Shown here in pieces: positions 36,162 to 45,537 of a stretch of 64,000 nucleotides of DNA. The notes under the pieces are model-generated. The model was not told the origin of the DNA. It did no database searches and was given only the letters and a program-made list of their open reading frames with translations. Positions within the stretch are counted from its first letter, which is position 1; each line of letters begins with the position of its first letter. Source of the DNA: Paucisalibacillus globulus DSM 18846 (GTDB lineage: Bacteria; Bacillota; Bacilli; Bacillales; Amphibacillaceae); the NCBI RefSeq assembly GCF_000482485.1, contig NZ_KI519436.1:168986-232985 (forward strand), written 5' to 3'. A program made the position numbers and the translations under genes.

Positions 36162-36288
36162 TTTCAACAACTCCTACAGATTTTATTGTTAGTATTTCAC
36201 CATTTTGTTCATTTCAATTCATCTGGATTAAATTGGGGGAGTCTGTTGCTATGCAACATCAGTAAAATAGTACATATCATCAAAAAGA

Positions 36289-36355
36289 GGGAACGATGTA
36301 TTAATGAACTGCCCCCTGTTAAGTAGACAGGGGGCAGTTCATAACTATCGTTCCC
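36289..36355. terminator. Long terminator hairpin downstream of panE
   Basis: GGGAACGAT...ATGAACTGCCCCCTGT (36289-36319) pairs with ACAGGGGGCAGTTCAT...ATCGTTCCC (36327-36355), with small internal bulges. The minus-strand read ends in TCTTTTTG. Confidence 0.85.
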
Positions 36356-36361
36356 TTTCTT

Positions 36362-37393
36362 TTAGTTTTCTTTTAGTTCTTTAAAATAGCTTATATTTTT
36401 CTCAAAAGTAGGCACTGATTTTTCTTCTTCTGCTTTACTTACTAGTCGTACAACAAGATCATTATATGGTGTTGGAATACCTAGCTCTTTTCCTTTAGTT
36501 GCTACGACACCGTTAATAAAGTCAATCTCCGTTTTTCTTTGCTTTTCCAAATCTTGAAGCATGCTAGCTTTTAGTAATGCTTGTGGTTCGAAGGCTTTAC
36601 GTGCAAATCCTACTGCCATCTGTAAATTGCTTCCATCCTCTGCAAGTTTAAAAATACCTAAATTAAATCCAGCAAGTTCAGAGAAAGTCACACCACTAGC
36701 TTCTCCAACACGAATGGTTTCATCTGCTAAACGAACGGCACTATAGACACCTACTTCGTCATGAATAACATCTCCAAATGTACATCCTAAAGCAGTAGAC
36801 ATACCGCTTAGTGCCACATTAACTAGGAGTTTAGACCATTTTGTTCCTACAAGGTTATCGGTAATATTAGTTCCACCAACTAGATCTAATACCTCTTTTA
36901 TCGTTTGAATTCGATCAGTCATAGAACCGTCTAATTCGCCGATTTGAAAAGCGTTAGCTTGAAATGCTTCAGTAGCTGTTGTTAGCTCAGAAACACCCGG
37001 TTTTTTAAAAGTAGCGCCGAATTCAACGGAACCACCAATTACACGGTTCTGACCTAATATATGTACAAGACTTTCTTCTGGTACGCCATTTTGTAGGGAT
37101 AAAACGACACTATCATCATGTAGATAGTTTTTAAGATTTGTAACGACTTCTTGGTTAAATACTTGTTTAGTAAGTAATAAAACCATATCATAGGTTCCGG
37201 ACATTTCTTTAGGGGTGATTGCTTTGACAGGAATTGTCTCATCTATCGTACCCATAATGGTTGCACCGTATTCGTTTAAGGCTTGAACATGATCTTCATA
37301 GACATCGATTAGTTCTACCTTATCATTACCACGTGAGATAAGAGCACCAATTATAGTACCTAGTGATCCAGCCCCCATAATTCCAATTCTCAT
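36362..37393 (-). CDS. 2-dehydropantoate 2-reductase (ketopantoate reductase, PanE family)
   Basis: A 343-residue NADPH-dependent reductase. N-terminal cofactor motif GIMGAGSLGTIIG (about 4-16), LLLTKQVFN, then LQNGVPEE and the catalytic helix with LVGTKWSKLLVNVALS. The family makes pantoate for coenzyme A; PanE paralogues also act on other 2-keto acids. ATG 37393 lies behind GGAGG; the 5-codon longer reading overlaps that site. No panBCD genes nearby. Confidence 0.85.
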   Translation of the reverse strand: MRIGIMGAGSLGTIIGALISRGNDKVELIDVYEDHVQALNEYGATIMGTIDETIPVKAITPKEMSGTYDMVLLLTKQVFNQEVVTNLKNYLHDDSVVLSLQNGVPEESLVHILGQNRVIGGSVEFGATFKKPGVSELTTATEAFQANAFQIGELDGSMTDRIQTIKEVLDLVGGTNITDNLVGTKWSKLLVNVALSGMSTALGCTFGDVIHDEVGVYSAVRLADETIRVGEASGVTFSELAGFNLGIFKLAEDGSNLQMAVGFARKAFEPQALLKASMLQDLEKQRKTEIDFINGVVATKGKELGIPTPYNDLVVRLVSKAEEEKSVPTFEKNISYFKELKEN

Positions 37394-37566
37394 AATTAAA
37401 ACCTCCAAATATTGTAAATGAAAGATAAGTTTGGTATCAATACAAAATTATACCCTTTTCCAAACAACTCATACAAATAAAACGACAAATTATATAATAT
37501 TCGTTCAAAAAATCTTTAATTTGTCGATATAATAGTTATATACAAAATTTGGAAAGGGGATCCTTC

Positions 37567-39051
37567 ATGAATCATCAAGATACGTACAATATACAAAGGG
37601 TTCATAAAGTGAATTTAATCTTATTAATCGCTACAGTCTTTCTTCTAGTTGTTCCAATAGTCATGGCAAGAGGCTTTAGTGATAGCGTAGGAATTATTAT
37701 TGCAGGACTAGCAGTTCTTATTATTTCAATCATTAATTTTTTCATACCCATACCAGCATATATAAAGGGGTTTATTTTTGCGTTTATTCCAAGCGTAGTC
37801 GTTATTTTACTGTTTTATTTAGATGGATTTGCATTGAATAAGCATTACCTACTATTTCTTACAGTTGCCATGATTACGCTATATTTCAAAAAAGAGTTAA
37901 TTTTAGTATTTGGGGTAGTACTAAATATTGCTTTAGTTGGGACATACTTTTTAAATCCAACAGAGCTATTAAGTATTGATAATAATCTTAAAGGTTTTAT
38001 TACGATAATAGCTATAATAAATGGAATACTTGTGGCACTATACTTTTTAACAAAATGGGGTAGAGATTTAGTAGAGGATTCCTCTCGAAAAGAGCTTGAA
38101 ACAAAGGAGTTACTTGATAAACTTCAAGAGACCTTCCAATCTATTGAATCGGGTACATTGAAATTAGATACAACAGTCGAACAATTTAATACTAATATCA
38201 AAACGATTAATGAATCTAGTAAGGTAGTATTAGAGTCTGTTCAACAAATGGCCGCTGCAATCCAAGACGAGGCAGAAAGTGTAAGTTTAGTAAATGAAAC
38301 TATGGGGGCATCATTACAGAAAACTAATCACACAATGGAAATTTCTCAGGGTATTGTTAATAAATCGGAACAAACAAATGAAGAAGTACAAAATGGTTGG
38401 GAAAAGGTTGAATTAGCAACAAATCACATCCGTATAGTGAACGATGCTATTGGCACAACGACGATTACTGTTACAGACTTACAAGAAAGTCTTCTAAAAG
38501 TAAATTCATTGCTTGAGGGAATAAAGGATATTGCAGATCAAACGAATCTACTTGCATTAAATGCAGCGATAGAATCAGCTAGAGCAGGTGAGCATGGTAA
38601 AGGATTTGCGGTTGTTGCAGGTGAAGTTCGTAAATTAGCAGAACAAAGTGCTAATATTACGGTTAATATTACAGAAGTAACTAATAATCTTTTCGATAAA
38701 TCACAGGAAGCTCAGGAAAAGTCATTAGCAGGTGAGCAGGCTGCTGCAGAAGGAATGAAACTACTGAATGAAGTAGCGGTCTTCTTTACGGAACTTAAAA
38801 ACTCCTTTAGTGAAACGAATGATGGACTTTCAAAAGGAATGGGTGAGATTAACTCCGCCACGCATGATTTCAAAGGTATCCAAGTTCAACTTGAAAATGT
38901 GGCAAATATTTCTGAGGAAAATGCTTCTGCTACACAGGAGATCGTTTCTGCGTTGGAAAATGAACATGATTTAATTTCATCTATTAATCATGCTGTTACA
39001 GAGATTAGTGAACTAAGCAGAAATTTAAAGAAACAAGTAAATAAACAATAA
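37567..39051 (+). CDS. Methyl-accepting chemotaxis protein with multi-helix membrane domain
   Basis: A 494-residue chemoreceptor of a less common layout. Residues about 15-168 form six closely packed membrane helices with almost no extracellular part, and no HAMP domain is evident before the signalling domain. The tip [20 protein letters not shown] is clear near residue 330. It may sense membrane or energy state, or a ligand within the membrane (inference). ATG 37567 lies behind AAAGGGGA. Confidence 0.87.
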   Translation: MNHQDTYNIQRVHKVNLILLIATVFLLVVPIVMARGFSDSVGIIIAGLAVLIISIINFFIPIPAYIKGFIFAFIPSVVVILLFYLDGFALNKHYLLFLTVAMITLYFKKELILVFGVVLNIALVGTYFLNPTELLSIDNNLKGFITIIAIINGILVALYFLTKWGRDLVEDSSRKELETKELLDKLQETFQSIESGTLKLDTTVEQFNTNIKTINESSKVVLESVQQMAAAIQDEAESVSLVNETMGASLQKTNHTMEISQGIVNKSEQTNEEVQNGWEKVELATNHIRIVNDAIGTTTITVTDLQESLLKVNSLLEGIKDIADQTNLLALNAAIESARAGEHGKGFAVVAGEVRKLAEQSANITVNITEVTNNLFDKSQEAQEKSLAGEQAAAEGMKLLNEVAVFFTELKNSFSETNDGLSKGMGEINSATHDFKGIQVQLENVANISEENASATQEIVSALENEHDLISSINHAVTEISELSRNLKKQVNKQ

Positions 39052-39063
39052 TATTATTCTCAT

Positions 39064-39100
39064 AAACCACGCTTGGGCTTCATTTCAAGCGTGGTTTTTA
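39064..39100 (+). terminator. Terminator of the second chemoreceptor gene
   Basis: AAACCACGCTTG (39064-39075) pairs with CAAGCGTGGTTT (39086-39097) followed by further T. Confidence 0.9.
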
Positions 39101-39194
39101 TTGGGTGATAATTAATGGTTATCAAAAGTGATACGAATTAAGTATTTTTACTTATACAAAGAAAGGACTATACTTATGGTAGGAGGTGTTAGGT

Positions 39195-39926
39195 ATGGAG
39201 TATATGATTATTTTTTTTACGGGAATTATCTCCACAACGTTAGGAACCATTGCTGGTGGTGGTGGATTAATTAGTCTTCCAATGATGCTGCTCCTAGGAA
39301 TTCCAATACACTCTGCGATTGGTGCGAATAAAGTATCGAATACCATTAGCTCTTTTTCTAGCTTTTTTCATTTGTTGAGGCAAAAGAAGATCGCAATGAA
39401 GGAGTGCTTCTGGATTATTCCGGTTAGCTTGATTGGCGGTATTAGTGGTGGTCTAGTTGCTTCCTTGATATCCGCAGAGTATCTTTATATCATTGCAATT
39501 ATTCTTCTTATTTTTGCTTTCCTATCTTCCATGATTGGTAAACGGAATTTTACTGGGGGAAAAAAACTGGAACCAACGAAATTAAGTGTGCCAGGCCTCT
39601 ATAGTATAGGAATTTATGATGGAATTTTCGGGCCAGGGCAGGGGACTTTGATGCTGTATCTATTTGCTTATTTAAAAGTTGACTATATACGAGCTGTTGG
39701 CTATACAAGACTAGCTACTTTTTCGAGTTGTATGGGTGCTGCCATCATGTATATCTCATCTGGAGTAATCATTTGGGGACTGACATTGACATTACTCTGT
39801 GGTTCAGTGATTGGTGCACAAATTGGTGTACGACTAGCTGAAAAATTAAAACCAGCCTATTTGAAGCCCATTTTGCGTATAGTTACCCTTGCAATAATTA
39901 TCCAAGTGCTAGTGGAGAATATGTGA
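39195..39926 (+). CDS. TauE/SafE family sulfite exporter-like protein
   Basis: A 243-residue membrane protein with seven to eight helices and the TauE signature GTIAGGGGLISLPMML at the N-terminus, repeated as IGIYDGIFGPGQGTLML in the second half. The family exports sulfite, sulfoacetate or related small anions; substrate here unknown. ATG 39195 lies 8 nt behind AGGAGG. Confidence 0.87.
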   Translation: MEYMIIFFTGIISTTLGTIAGGGGLISLPMMLLLGIPIHSAIGANKVSNTISSFSSFFHLLRQKKIAMKECFWIIPVSLIGGISGGLVASLISAEYLYIIAIILLIFAFLSSMIGKRNFTGGKKLEPTKLSVPGLYSIGIYDGIFGPGQGTLMLYLFAYLKVDYIRAVGYTRLATFSSCMGAAIMYISSGVIIWGLTLTLLCGSVIGAQIGVRLAEKLKPAYLKPILRIVTLAIIIQVLVENM

Positions 39927-39930
39927 TAAT

Positions 39931-39962
39931 TGAAAGCCAGTTTGCTTACAAACTGGCTTTCA
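39931..39962. terminator. Bidirectional terminator
   Basis: TGAAAGCCAGTTTG (39931-39944) and CAAACTGGCTTTCA (39949-39962), perfect 14-bp stem with a 4-nt loop between converging genes. Confidence 0.88.
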
Positions 39963-39966
39963 TCAT

Positions 39967-41571
39967 TTAATTTGTTGCATTATCATAGACTACTTTTCCA
40001 TCGACCATAGTGAAAATAACGTTTGCTGTTTTAATTTCCTCTGGGGAAACAGTGAACAAATCACGGTCTAAGACTATTAAATCAGCAAGTTTTCCAGTTT
40101 CCAATGTCCCAAGTTCCTTCTCGCGAAAAGATCCGTAGGCAGGTCCAAACGTGTATGCTTTTAAAGCATCAGCTAAAGATATCGCCTCATCTTTACTCCA
40201 AACAACATTCTCATTATCAAGGCGGGTAACGGCACGGTAAATGGCAGATAATGGATTTAATCCAACAACAGGAAAATCACTACCATATACTAATGTAGCC
40301 CCAGTATCCATCAAAGTTTTTTGAAGCATATATAGCCGCATGCGTTCTTCACCAATTAAATTCTCGAAAACCTCAAAGGACGATCCATTAATATGCTCGG
40401 GCTGGATCGAAGCAAGCACTCCTAACTCTCCGAAACGGGAAATATCCTCCTGTTTAATCATTTCAATATGCTCAATGGAGTGTCTCGAGTCTCTTTTTCC
40501 ATTTTGTTGTTGTGCCTCTTCAAAAGAATCAAGTGCAAGCTTTACTGCCTTATCACCAATACAGTGGAAACGAACACGGAAATTTTCTTTATCCGCTTCG
40601 ATTGTCCACTTTTTAATGAGCTCTTCAGGAAATACCGTACCACCTGCTGTTTCCGGTTTATTTGTATAAGGTTCTTCTAAGTAGGCAGTATAGCTGGTAA
40701 TTACGCCATCAATGAATTGCTTGAATCCAGTAAATTGCACCATATTGGAATGGTATGTATCACGAAGTTTTTTTGCTTCTGATACATCGCCGATTAAAGG
40801 AGCAACAAAATGTATGCGTGCAGTTAACTTGTCGTTTTTTTCAAAGTCTGCATAAATAGCAGCTTCTTCCGTACTCATTTCAGGAAGTCTCAGTAAATCA
40901 TGGACGGAAGTTACACCAAACTGTGCAGCTTCTTGTAAAAACTGTTTCAATAACTGCTCTTTATGTTTTAATTCCATTGGCATTGCTTTTGTTACTAATC
41001 CAACAGCATGTTCTAATAACAGACCAGTAGGCTCACCAGTCATATCTTTTACGACTTCTCCAAATTCGGGGTTAGGAGTATTGTTGTTAACTCCTGCCAA
41101 CTCTAGCATGGCAGAGTTTACCCAAACACTATGGAATTCCGCTTGATATAATATCACAGGACGTTCAGGAACAACTTGATCTAAAAAGGATTTATGAATA
41201 CTAGAATTTGTCCAAGCATTATTATCCCATCCACTACCAATTATAATAGGAAGGTCAGAGTTTTCTAATGCGTATTCCCTAACTCTATTAGCAGCTTCTA
41301 CTGCTGAGGTTGCATCTTGAAGCTGAACACTATTATTTAGCATGCTCCCTAACAAAAGGTGGATATGGAAGTCATGAAATCCGGGCATAATCAGTTTGTC
41401 CCCAAAGTCATAGAGTAAAGTGTTCTCGGTAATATACTGATTTGTTTGGTTTTTTTCTATTACTTCAATAATTTTATTTTGCCTAATTACAATCGCGGCA
41501 GATGTTGGGTGGTCGGCAGTTCCTGTGAAAACATTATTTCCTGTAATGATTATGTCAGGGGGTAGGGACAT
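39967..41571 (-). CDS. Amidohydrolase family protein (YtcJ-like)
   Basis: A 534-residue amidohydrolase. Metal-binding HxH in MPGFHDFHIHLLLG, further ligands in RFHCIGDKAV and HSIEHIE, and a late YGSDFPVVG. The family of YtcJ-like proteins includes predicted enzymes for exocyclic amide or carbamate bonds; no substrate can be named. ATG 41571 lies behind AAAGGAG. It is transcribed alone, converging on the TauE gene. Confidence 0.85.
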   Translation of the reverse strand: MSLPPDIIITGNNVFTGTADHPTSAAIVIRQNKIIEVIEKNQTNQYITENTLLYDFGDKLIMPGFHDFHIHLLLGSMLNNSVQLQDATSAVEAANRVREYALENSDLPIIIGSGWDNNAWTNSSIHKSFLDQVVPERPVILYQAEFHSVWVNSAMLELAGVNNNTPNPEFGEVVKDMTGEPTGLLLEHAVGLVTKAMPMELKHKEQLLKQFLQEAAQFGVTSVHDLLRLPEMSTEEAAIYADFEKNDKLTARIHFVAPLIGDVSEAKKLRDTYHSNMVQFTGFKQFIDGVITSYTAYLEEPYTNKPETAGGTVFPEELIKKWTIEADKENFRVRFHCIGDKAVKLALDSFEEAQQQNGKRDSRHSIEHIEMIKQEDISRFGELGVLASIQPEHINGSSFEVFENLIGEERMRLYMLQKTLMDTGATLVYGSDFPVVGLNPLSAIYRAVTRLDNENVVWSKDEAISLADALKAYTFGPAYGSFREKELGTLETGKLADLIVLDRDLFTVSPEEIKTANVIFTMVDGKVVYDNATN

Positions 41572-41722
41572 GAAATCTTTCTCCTTTTTAATGTTACTAT
41601 TTTGTATATCATTTTATCCGATTGCAAAGACTTTTCCAATTCCTCTTTTGAAAAAACTTAATAAAGCGAAGGAATACTAGGTATACGAATTTTGTTATGT
41701 ATCTGGATTCCTAATAACGTTT

Positions 41723-42109
41723 TCATTCTATATTTCGATCAAAATCTAAAAATCTACTACCTTGAAATGTTAGCGTTCCAAAGTCATTCTCGGCAAGAAG
41801 ACCATATTCTTTTGCTGATAGACGAAATTCTTGTCTATCGCTGCTTTGAAATTCGAAGGTTGCGTAATACGTCGTGCTAGTATGTCCATGGTGGTCATCA
41901 CCGTGATGATGATGACTTACATTTGTACGTTTACTTTTTACAGTAGCTGGTACAGATAATTGTGGGGATTGTTCATTTTTTTTCCACTCTGACATACCCC
42001 TGACTGCTCCGGTGATAAAAATGACCAAAATAATAATAAAAATAAGACCAAAAAGTATTGGGAATAAATCATCAAAAAAACTAAAACCTGCATCCATTGG
42101 GTAACTCAT
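41723..42109 (-). CDS. DUF2500 family membrane protein
   Basis: A 128-residue protein with one membrane helix (about residues 16-37, LFPILFGLIFIIILVIFITG) and an exposed C-terminal beta domain that starts with VPATVKSKRTNVSHHHHGD. The His-rich stretch lies within the usual variable loop of the family. ATG 42109 is 9 nt from GGGAGG; the longer TTG reading begins 1 nt after it. Function unknown. Confidence 0.8.
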   Translation of the reverse strand: MSYPMDAGFSFFDDLFPILFGLIFIIILVIFITGAVRGMSEWKKNEQSPQLSVPATVKSKRTNVSHHHHGDDHHGHTSTTYYATFEFQSSDRQEFRLSAKEYGLLAENDFGTLTFQGSRFLDFDRNIE

Positions 42110-42210
42110 TTTTTTCAACCTCCCAAAAAAAGTTATATATAAAATACGGAAATTAAATGGAAAGGTTTCATTAGCAATTGAAAAATGTAATTAAAATTGG
42201 AATGGATAAT

Positions 42211-42247
42211 AAAAAACAAACCAATTGGAGTATTCCTCTTGGTTTGT
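42211..42247 (-). terminator. Terminator of pdxST
   Basis: ACAAACCAA (42216-42224) pairs with TTGGTTTGT (42239-42247), with nested GGAG/CCTC-type pairing; the minus-strand read ends in TTTTTT. Confidence 0.82.
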
Positions 42248-42254
42248 CTTATTT

Positions 42255-42857
42255 TTAATTTGTAATCGTTGTTAGAGATTTTACAACCATATCAACAAAT
42301 ATATTCAGAAATCGGTTATCACCTGTTAGTTCTGGATGGAATGAACTTACTAAAATATGCTCCTGTTTAGCAGCAACAATATGATTCTCATAGGTTGTCA
42401 GTATTTCGACATTTGCACCTGCCTTTGTAATATAAGGTGCACGAATGAAAATTGCAGGGTACTTTGTTTTCATACCTTTTACATCAAGCATTGCCTCGAA
42501 GCTTTCTTTTTGTCTGCCAAAAGCATTTCGTTTTACACAAATATCTATAAGATTGAGATGTGAGTCTGGTGATTCATGTAGCATATTTGCGACTAATACC
42601 ATACCAGCACAAGTTCCGAATATAGGTTTCTTCTTAGAAGCAAATTGTTTTATGGGTTCATAGAATCCGTATCGATCAATAAGTTTTCTTATGACAGTAC
42701 TTTCACCACCGGGAAGAATCAATCCATCAATATGATCCAATTGTTCTGGATGTTTAATAATGGCACTGTCATGGCCCAACGATTCAATTTGTTTTATATG
42801 CTCTTGGACTGCTCCTTGCAATCCAAGAACACCAATTGTTATTCTACGCATATTCAT
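42255..42857 (-). CDS. pdxT: Pyridoxal 5'-phosphate synthase glutaminase subunit PdxT
   Basis: A 200-residue class I glutamine amidotransferase. It has GGESTVIRKL, the nucleophile cysteine in FGTCAGMVL and the catalytic His-Glu in SSFHPELTGDN. It frees ammonia from glutamine and passes it to PdxS in the 24-subunit PLP synthase. ATG 42857 follows the pdxS stop by 26 nt in the same operon. Confidence 0.95.
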   Translation of the reverse strand: MNMRRITIGVLGLQGAVQEHIKQIESLGHDSAIIKHPEQLDHIDGLILPGGESTVIRKLIDRYGFYEPIKQFASKKKPIFGTCAGMVLVANMLHESPDSHLNLIDICVKRNAFGRQKESFEAMLDVKGMKTKYPAIFIRAPYITKAGANVEILTTYENHIVAAKQEHILVSSFHPELTGDNRFLNIFVDMVVKSLTTITN

Positions 42858-42883
42858 ACAACCTTTCAGGTAACTCTAACACT

Positions 42884-43771
42884 CTACCAGCCACGTTCTT
42901 GCATTCTTTCTTCTTGACTGAGTTTGGAAATGTCAATCCCTTTCATAGGTGCTCCAAGTTCTTTGGATAGTTTTCCAATTAAATCATAATCATTGAAATA
43001 GGTTGTTGCTTGGACAATGGCACTTGCGAATTTTTCTGGGCTGTCTGATTTGAATATTCCCGAACCAACGAAGACGCCATCTGCACCTAGCTCCATCATT
43101 AAGGCAGCATCTGCGGGTGTTGCAACACCGCCAGCAGCAAAGTTTACCACTGGCAATCCTCCTGCAACTTTAATTTGCTTTAAGATTTCATATGGAGCTC
43201 CAAGAATTTTAGCCTCTGTCATAAGTTCATCATCACTCATCAAGGTTACTTTTCGTACCTGTGCTTGAACTTTACGCATATGACGCACGGCTTCTACTAT
43301 GTTTCCTGTCCCAGGCTCACCTTTGGTTCGAAGCATGGAAGCACCTTCTCCAATACGTCTAGCTGCTTCACCTAAGTCTCTGCACCCACATACAAAAGGT
43401 ACAGTGAAATCACTTTTTAAAAGATGAAATTCCTCATCAGCAGGAGTTAAGACTTCACTTTCGTCAATATAGTCTACGCCCATGGCTTCCAGTACTCGAG
43501 CTTCTACGATGTGACCAATCCGTGCTTTTGCCATAACTGGAATGGTAACAGCACGCATGACTTCTTCTACAATATGCGGGTCTGCCATTCTAGCAACTCC
43601 ACCTGCCGCACGGATATCAGATGGTACTCGTTCCAATGCCATTACTGCAACGGCACCACTTGCTTCAGCAATTCTAGCTTGCTCTGCATTAACAACGTCC
43701 ATAATAACGCCGCCCTTTTGCATTTGAGCCATTCCTCTTTTAACGATTTCAGTTCCTAGCACTTTTTCCAA
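42884..43771 (-). CDS. pdxS: Pyridoxal 5'-phosphate synthase lyase subunit PdxS
   Basis: A 295-residue (beta/alpha)8 PLP synthase that joins ribose 5-phosphate, glyceraldehyde 3-phosphate and ammonia to make PLP. Marks: [12 protein letters not shown], the active lysine region [11 protein letters not shown], and [22 protein letters not shown] 43771 gives 8-nt spacing from GGAG and the family's usual length; the earlier GTG (43780) overlaps that site. Divergent from pdxR, which should control it. Confidence 0.95.
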   Translation of the reverse strand: MEKVLGTEIVKRGMAQMQKGGVIMDVVNAEQARIAEASGAVAVMALERVPSDIRAAGGVARMADPHIVEEVMRAVTIPVMAKARIGHIVEARVLEAMGVDYIDESEVLTPADEEFHLLKSDFTVPFVCGCRDLGEAARRIGEGASMLRTKGEPGTGNIVEAVRHMRKVQAQVRKVTLMSDDELMTEAKILGAPYEILKQIKVAGGLPVVNFAAGGVATPADAALMMELGADGVFVGSGIFKSDSPEKFASAIVQATTYFNDYDLIGKLSKELGAPMKGIDISKLSQEERMQERGW

Positions 43772-43839
43772 ATGAAACACTCCAATCGATTCAATATATT
43801 GATTAATACTAAAATTTTATCTTATTATATTAGGTAGTT

Positions 43840-43881
43840 GGCATTGTTGAAAGTGTCAGATTGATAGAGTGTGACAATGCC
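43840..43881. promoter_or_regulatory. Candidate PdxR operator between pdxS and pdxR
   Basis: GGCATTGT (43840-43847) and ACAATGCC (43874-43881) are perfect 8-bp inverted arms; GTGTCA and TGTGACA repeats lie between. MocR/PdxR proteins bind spaced repeats in such divergent regions. Confidence 0.6.
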
Positions 43882-43900
43882 AGATAAGGAGATTTTAACT

Positions 43901-45298
43901 ATGGAAATGTTGTCATGTAATCTTAATCGGGACAATGAAGTACCGTTGTATGAACAACTTTATAAATTTATAAAAAATGAAATTTTGGAAGGGCGAATTC
44001 CTTATGGGACAAAGCTGCCTTCGAAGCGGAAATTAGCTGAATTTCTAAAAATAAGCCAAAATACAGTTGAAACAACCTATGATCAATTAGTAGCTGAAGG
44101 CTATGTAGAAGGCATCGCGAGAAAAGGTTATTATGTATTAACTTATGAGGATTTGGAATATATCCAAGCGGCTAAACGACAGCAAAAGTCTTCTATGCCA
44201 AAGGAACGATTAATCCGATATGATTTTCACCCGAGCAGGATTGATACAGAAAATTTCCCGTTTGTTAAGTGGCGGAAATACGCAAAGAGCTTTATAGACC
44301 AGGAGCATCAATCCCTACTTTTAATGGGCCAAAGCCAGGGGGAATATGTGTTAAGAGAAGAAATTGCAAACTATCTCTATCAGGCTAGAGGTGTTCATTG
44401 TACAGCAGATGATATCGTTCTGGGAGCTGGAATAGAGATATTGTTACAGCAATTGATACTTTTATTGGGGCCAGAGGTAGCCTACGGAGTAGAGGATCCT
44501 GGTTATCATGTGATTTCTAGTATTCTAAAAAATTATCCCAATGAGGTTTGTCCGATTAAAGTAGATGATAGTGGTGCGCAAGTAGGTTCACTGGAACAAT
44601 CAAAAATTGATGTCGTTTATGTAACACCATCACATCATTTTCCATATGGTTCTGTACTTTCTGCTAATAGACGAATTAAACTGTTAAATTGGGCAGCAAG
44701 TGGTGAAAATCGCTTTGTTATAGAAGATGATTATGATAGTGAATTTCGATATAGTGGAAAGTCAATTCCTTCATTGCAGAGTATGGATCATAGTGGAAAA
44801 GTCATTTATCTTGGTACGTTTTCAAAATCATTAATCCCTTCTATTCGGATCAGTTATATGGTGCTTCCAAAAGGATTGATGAAGAGATACCAAGAAGAGT
44901 TAACTTTCTTTCAGTGCTCTGTTTCTAGAATTGATCAGCATATTCTCGCACAGTTTATGAAACAAGGAGATTTTGAAAAGCACCTTAACCGTATGCGTAA
45001 AGTCTATCGAAGGAAAATGGAGAAGACAGTAGAATTATTAGTGCCACATCAGGAAAAATTAAAAGTGGTGGGAGATATATCAGGATTTCATATTGTCTTA
45101 GAGGTAAACAATACAATGAGTGAGAAGGATTTGGTTGAGAAAGCCAAAAATAACGATATGAGGGTTTACCCACTATCCGCTTATGCAATCGAAAAGCAAT
45201 TCCATTCCCAACCGAGAATAATATTAGGATTTGCAGGAATACCAGAAGCAGAATTAGAACAAGCTATCAAGCTATTATTAGAAAGCTGGAACATATGA
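43901..45298 (+). CDS. pdxR: MocR-family regulator PdxR
   Basis: A 465-residue GntR-type winged helix (residues about 10-75; GTKLPSKRKLAEFLKISQNT) fused to an aminotransferase-like domain with PLP-lysine region TFSKSLIPSIRISY. In other Firmicutes PdxR activates pdxST when PLP is low and shuts it off when PLP binds. Divergent position next to pdxS supports the name. ATG 43901 lies 9 nt behind AAGGAG; two upstream in-frame starts lie within the operator region. Confidence 0.88.
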   Translation: MEMLSCNLNRDNEVPLYEQLYKFIKNEILEGRIPYGTKLPSKRKLAEFLKISQNTVETTYDQLVAEGYVEGIARKGYYVLTYEDLEYIQAAKRQQKSSMPKERLIRYDFHPSRIDTENFPFVKWRKYAKSFIDQEHQSLLLMGQSQGEYVLREEIANYLYQARGVHCTADDIVLGAGIEILLQQLILLLGPEVAYGVEDPGYHVISSILKNYPNEVCPIKVDDSGAQVGSLEQSKIDVVYVTPSHHFPYGSVLSANRRIKLLNWAASGENRFVIEDDYDSEFRYSGKSIPSLQSMDHSGKVIYLGTFSKSLIPSIRISYMVLPKGLMKRYQEELTFFQCSVSRIDQHILAQFMKQGDFEKHLNRMRKVYRRKMEKTVELLVPHQEKLKVVGDISGFHIVLEVNNTMSEKDLVEKAKNNDMRVYPLSAYAIEKQFHSQPRIILGFAGIPEAELEQAIKLLLESWNI

Positions 45299-45413
45299 CA
45301 GACAGGCATATAATGGTGGTGCCTTCTGAAATACGCTAAAGGCAACATCCATTCTAAAACATACTTGGATTATGCTTAATCATCGCGTCTGAAATGGAAT
45401 CGGCCATTTTTTT

Positions 45414-45447
45414 ACAGAAAAAGCTCAGTCTCCCGAGCCTTTTCTGT
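45414..45447. terminator. Hairpin between pdxR and the VWA gene
   Basis: ACAGAAAAAGCTC pairs with GAGCCTTTTCTGT (one mismatch). No strong T-run follows on the plus strand. The rest of the 45300-45500 gap shows no other feature. Confidence 0.5.
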
Positions 45448-45497
45448 ATTGTTTAAAGTGGTAGAAGAGTAAAAAAAGAGATTTACTTCCTGGTTAA

Positions 45498-45536
45498 TCG
45501 ACAAACTTTGACATAAATCGGGAAGTGACAGGCACC
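45498..45536 (-). repeat. Short dispersed repeat (GGTGCCTGTCACT family), copy 2
   Basis: Minus-strand reading AGGTGCCTGTCACTTCCCGA followed by a GTC-AAAG-TTTGTCGA tail, immediately downstream of the VWA gene. Related to the copy at 30111. Confidence 0.65.
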
Positions 45537-45537
45537 T

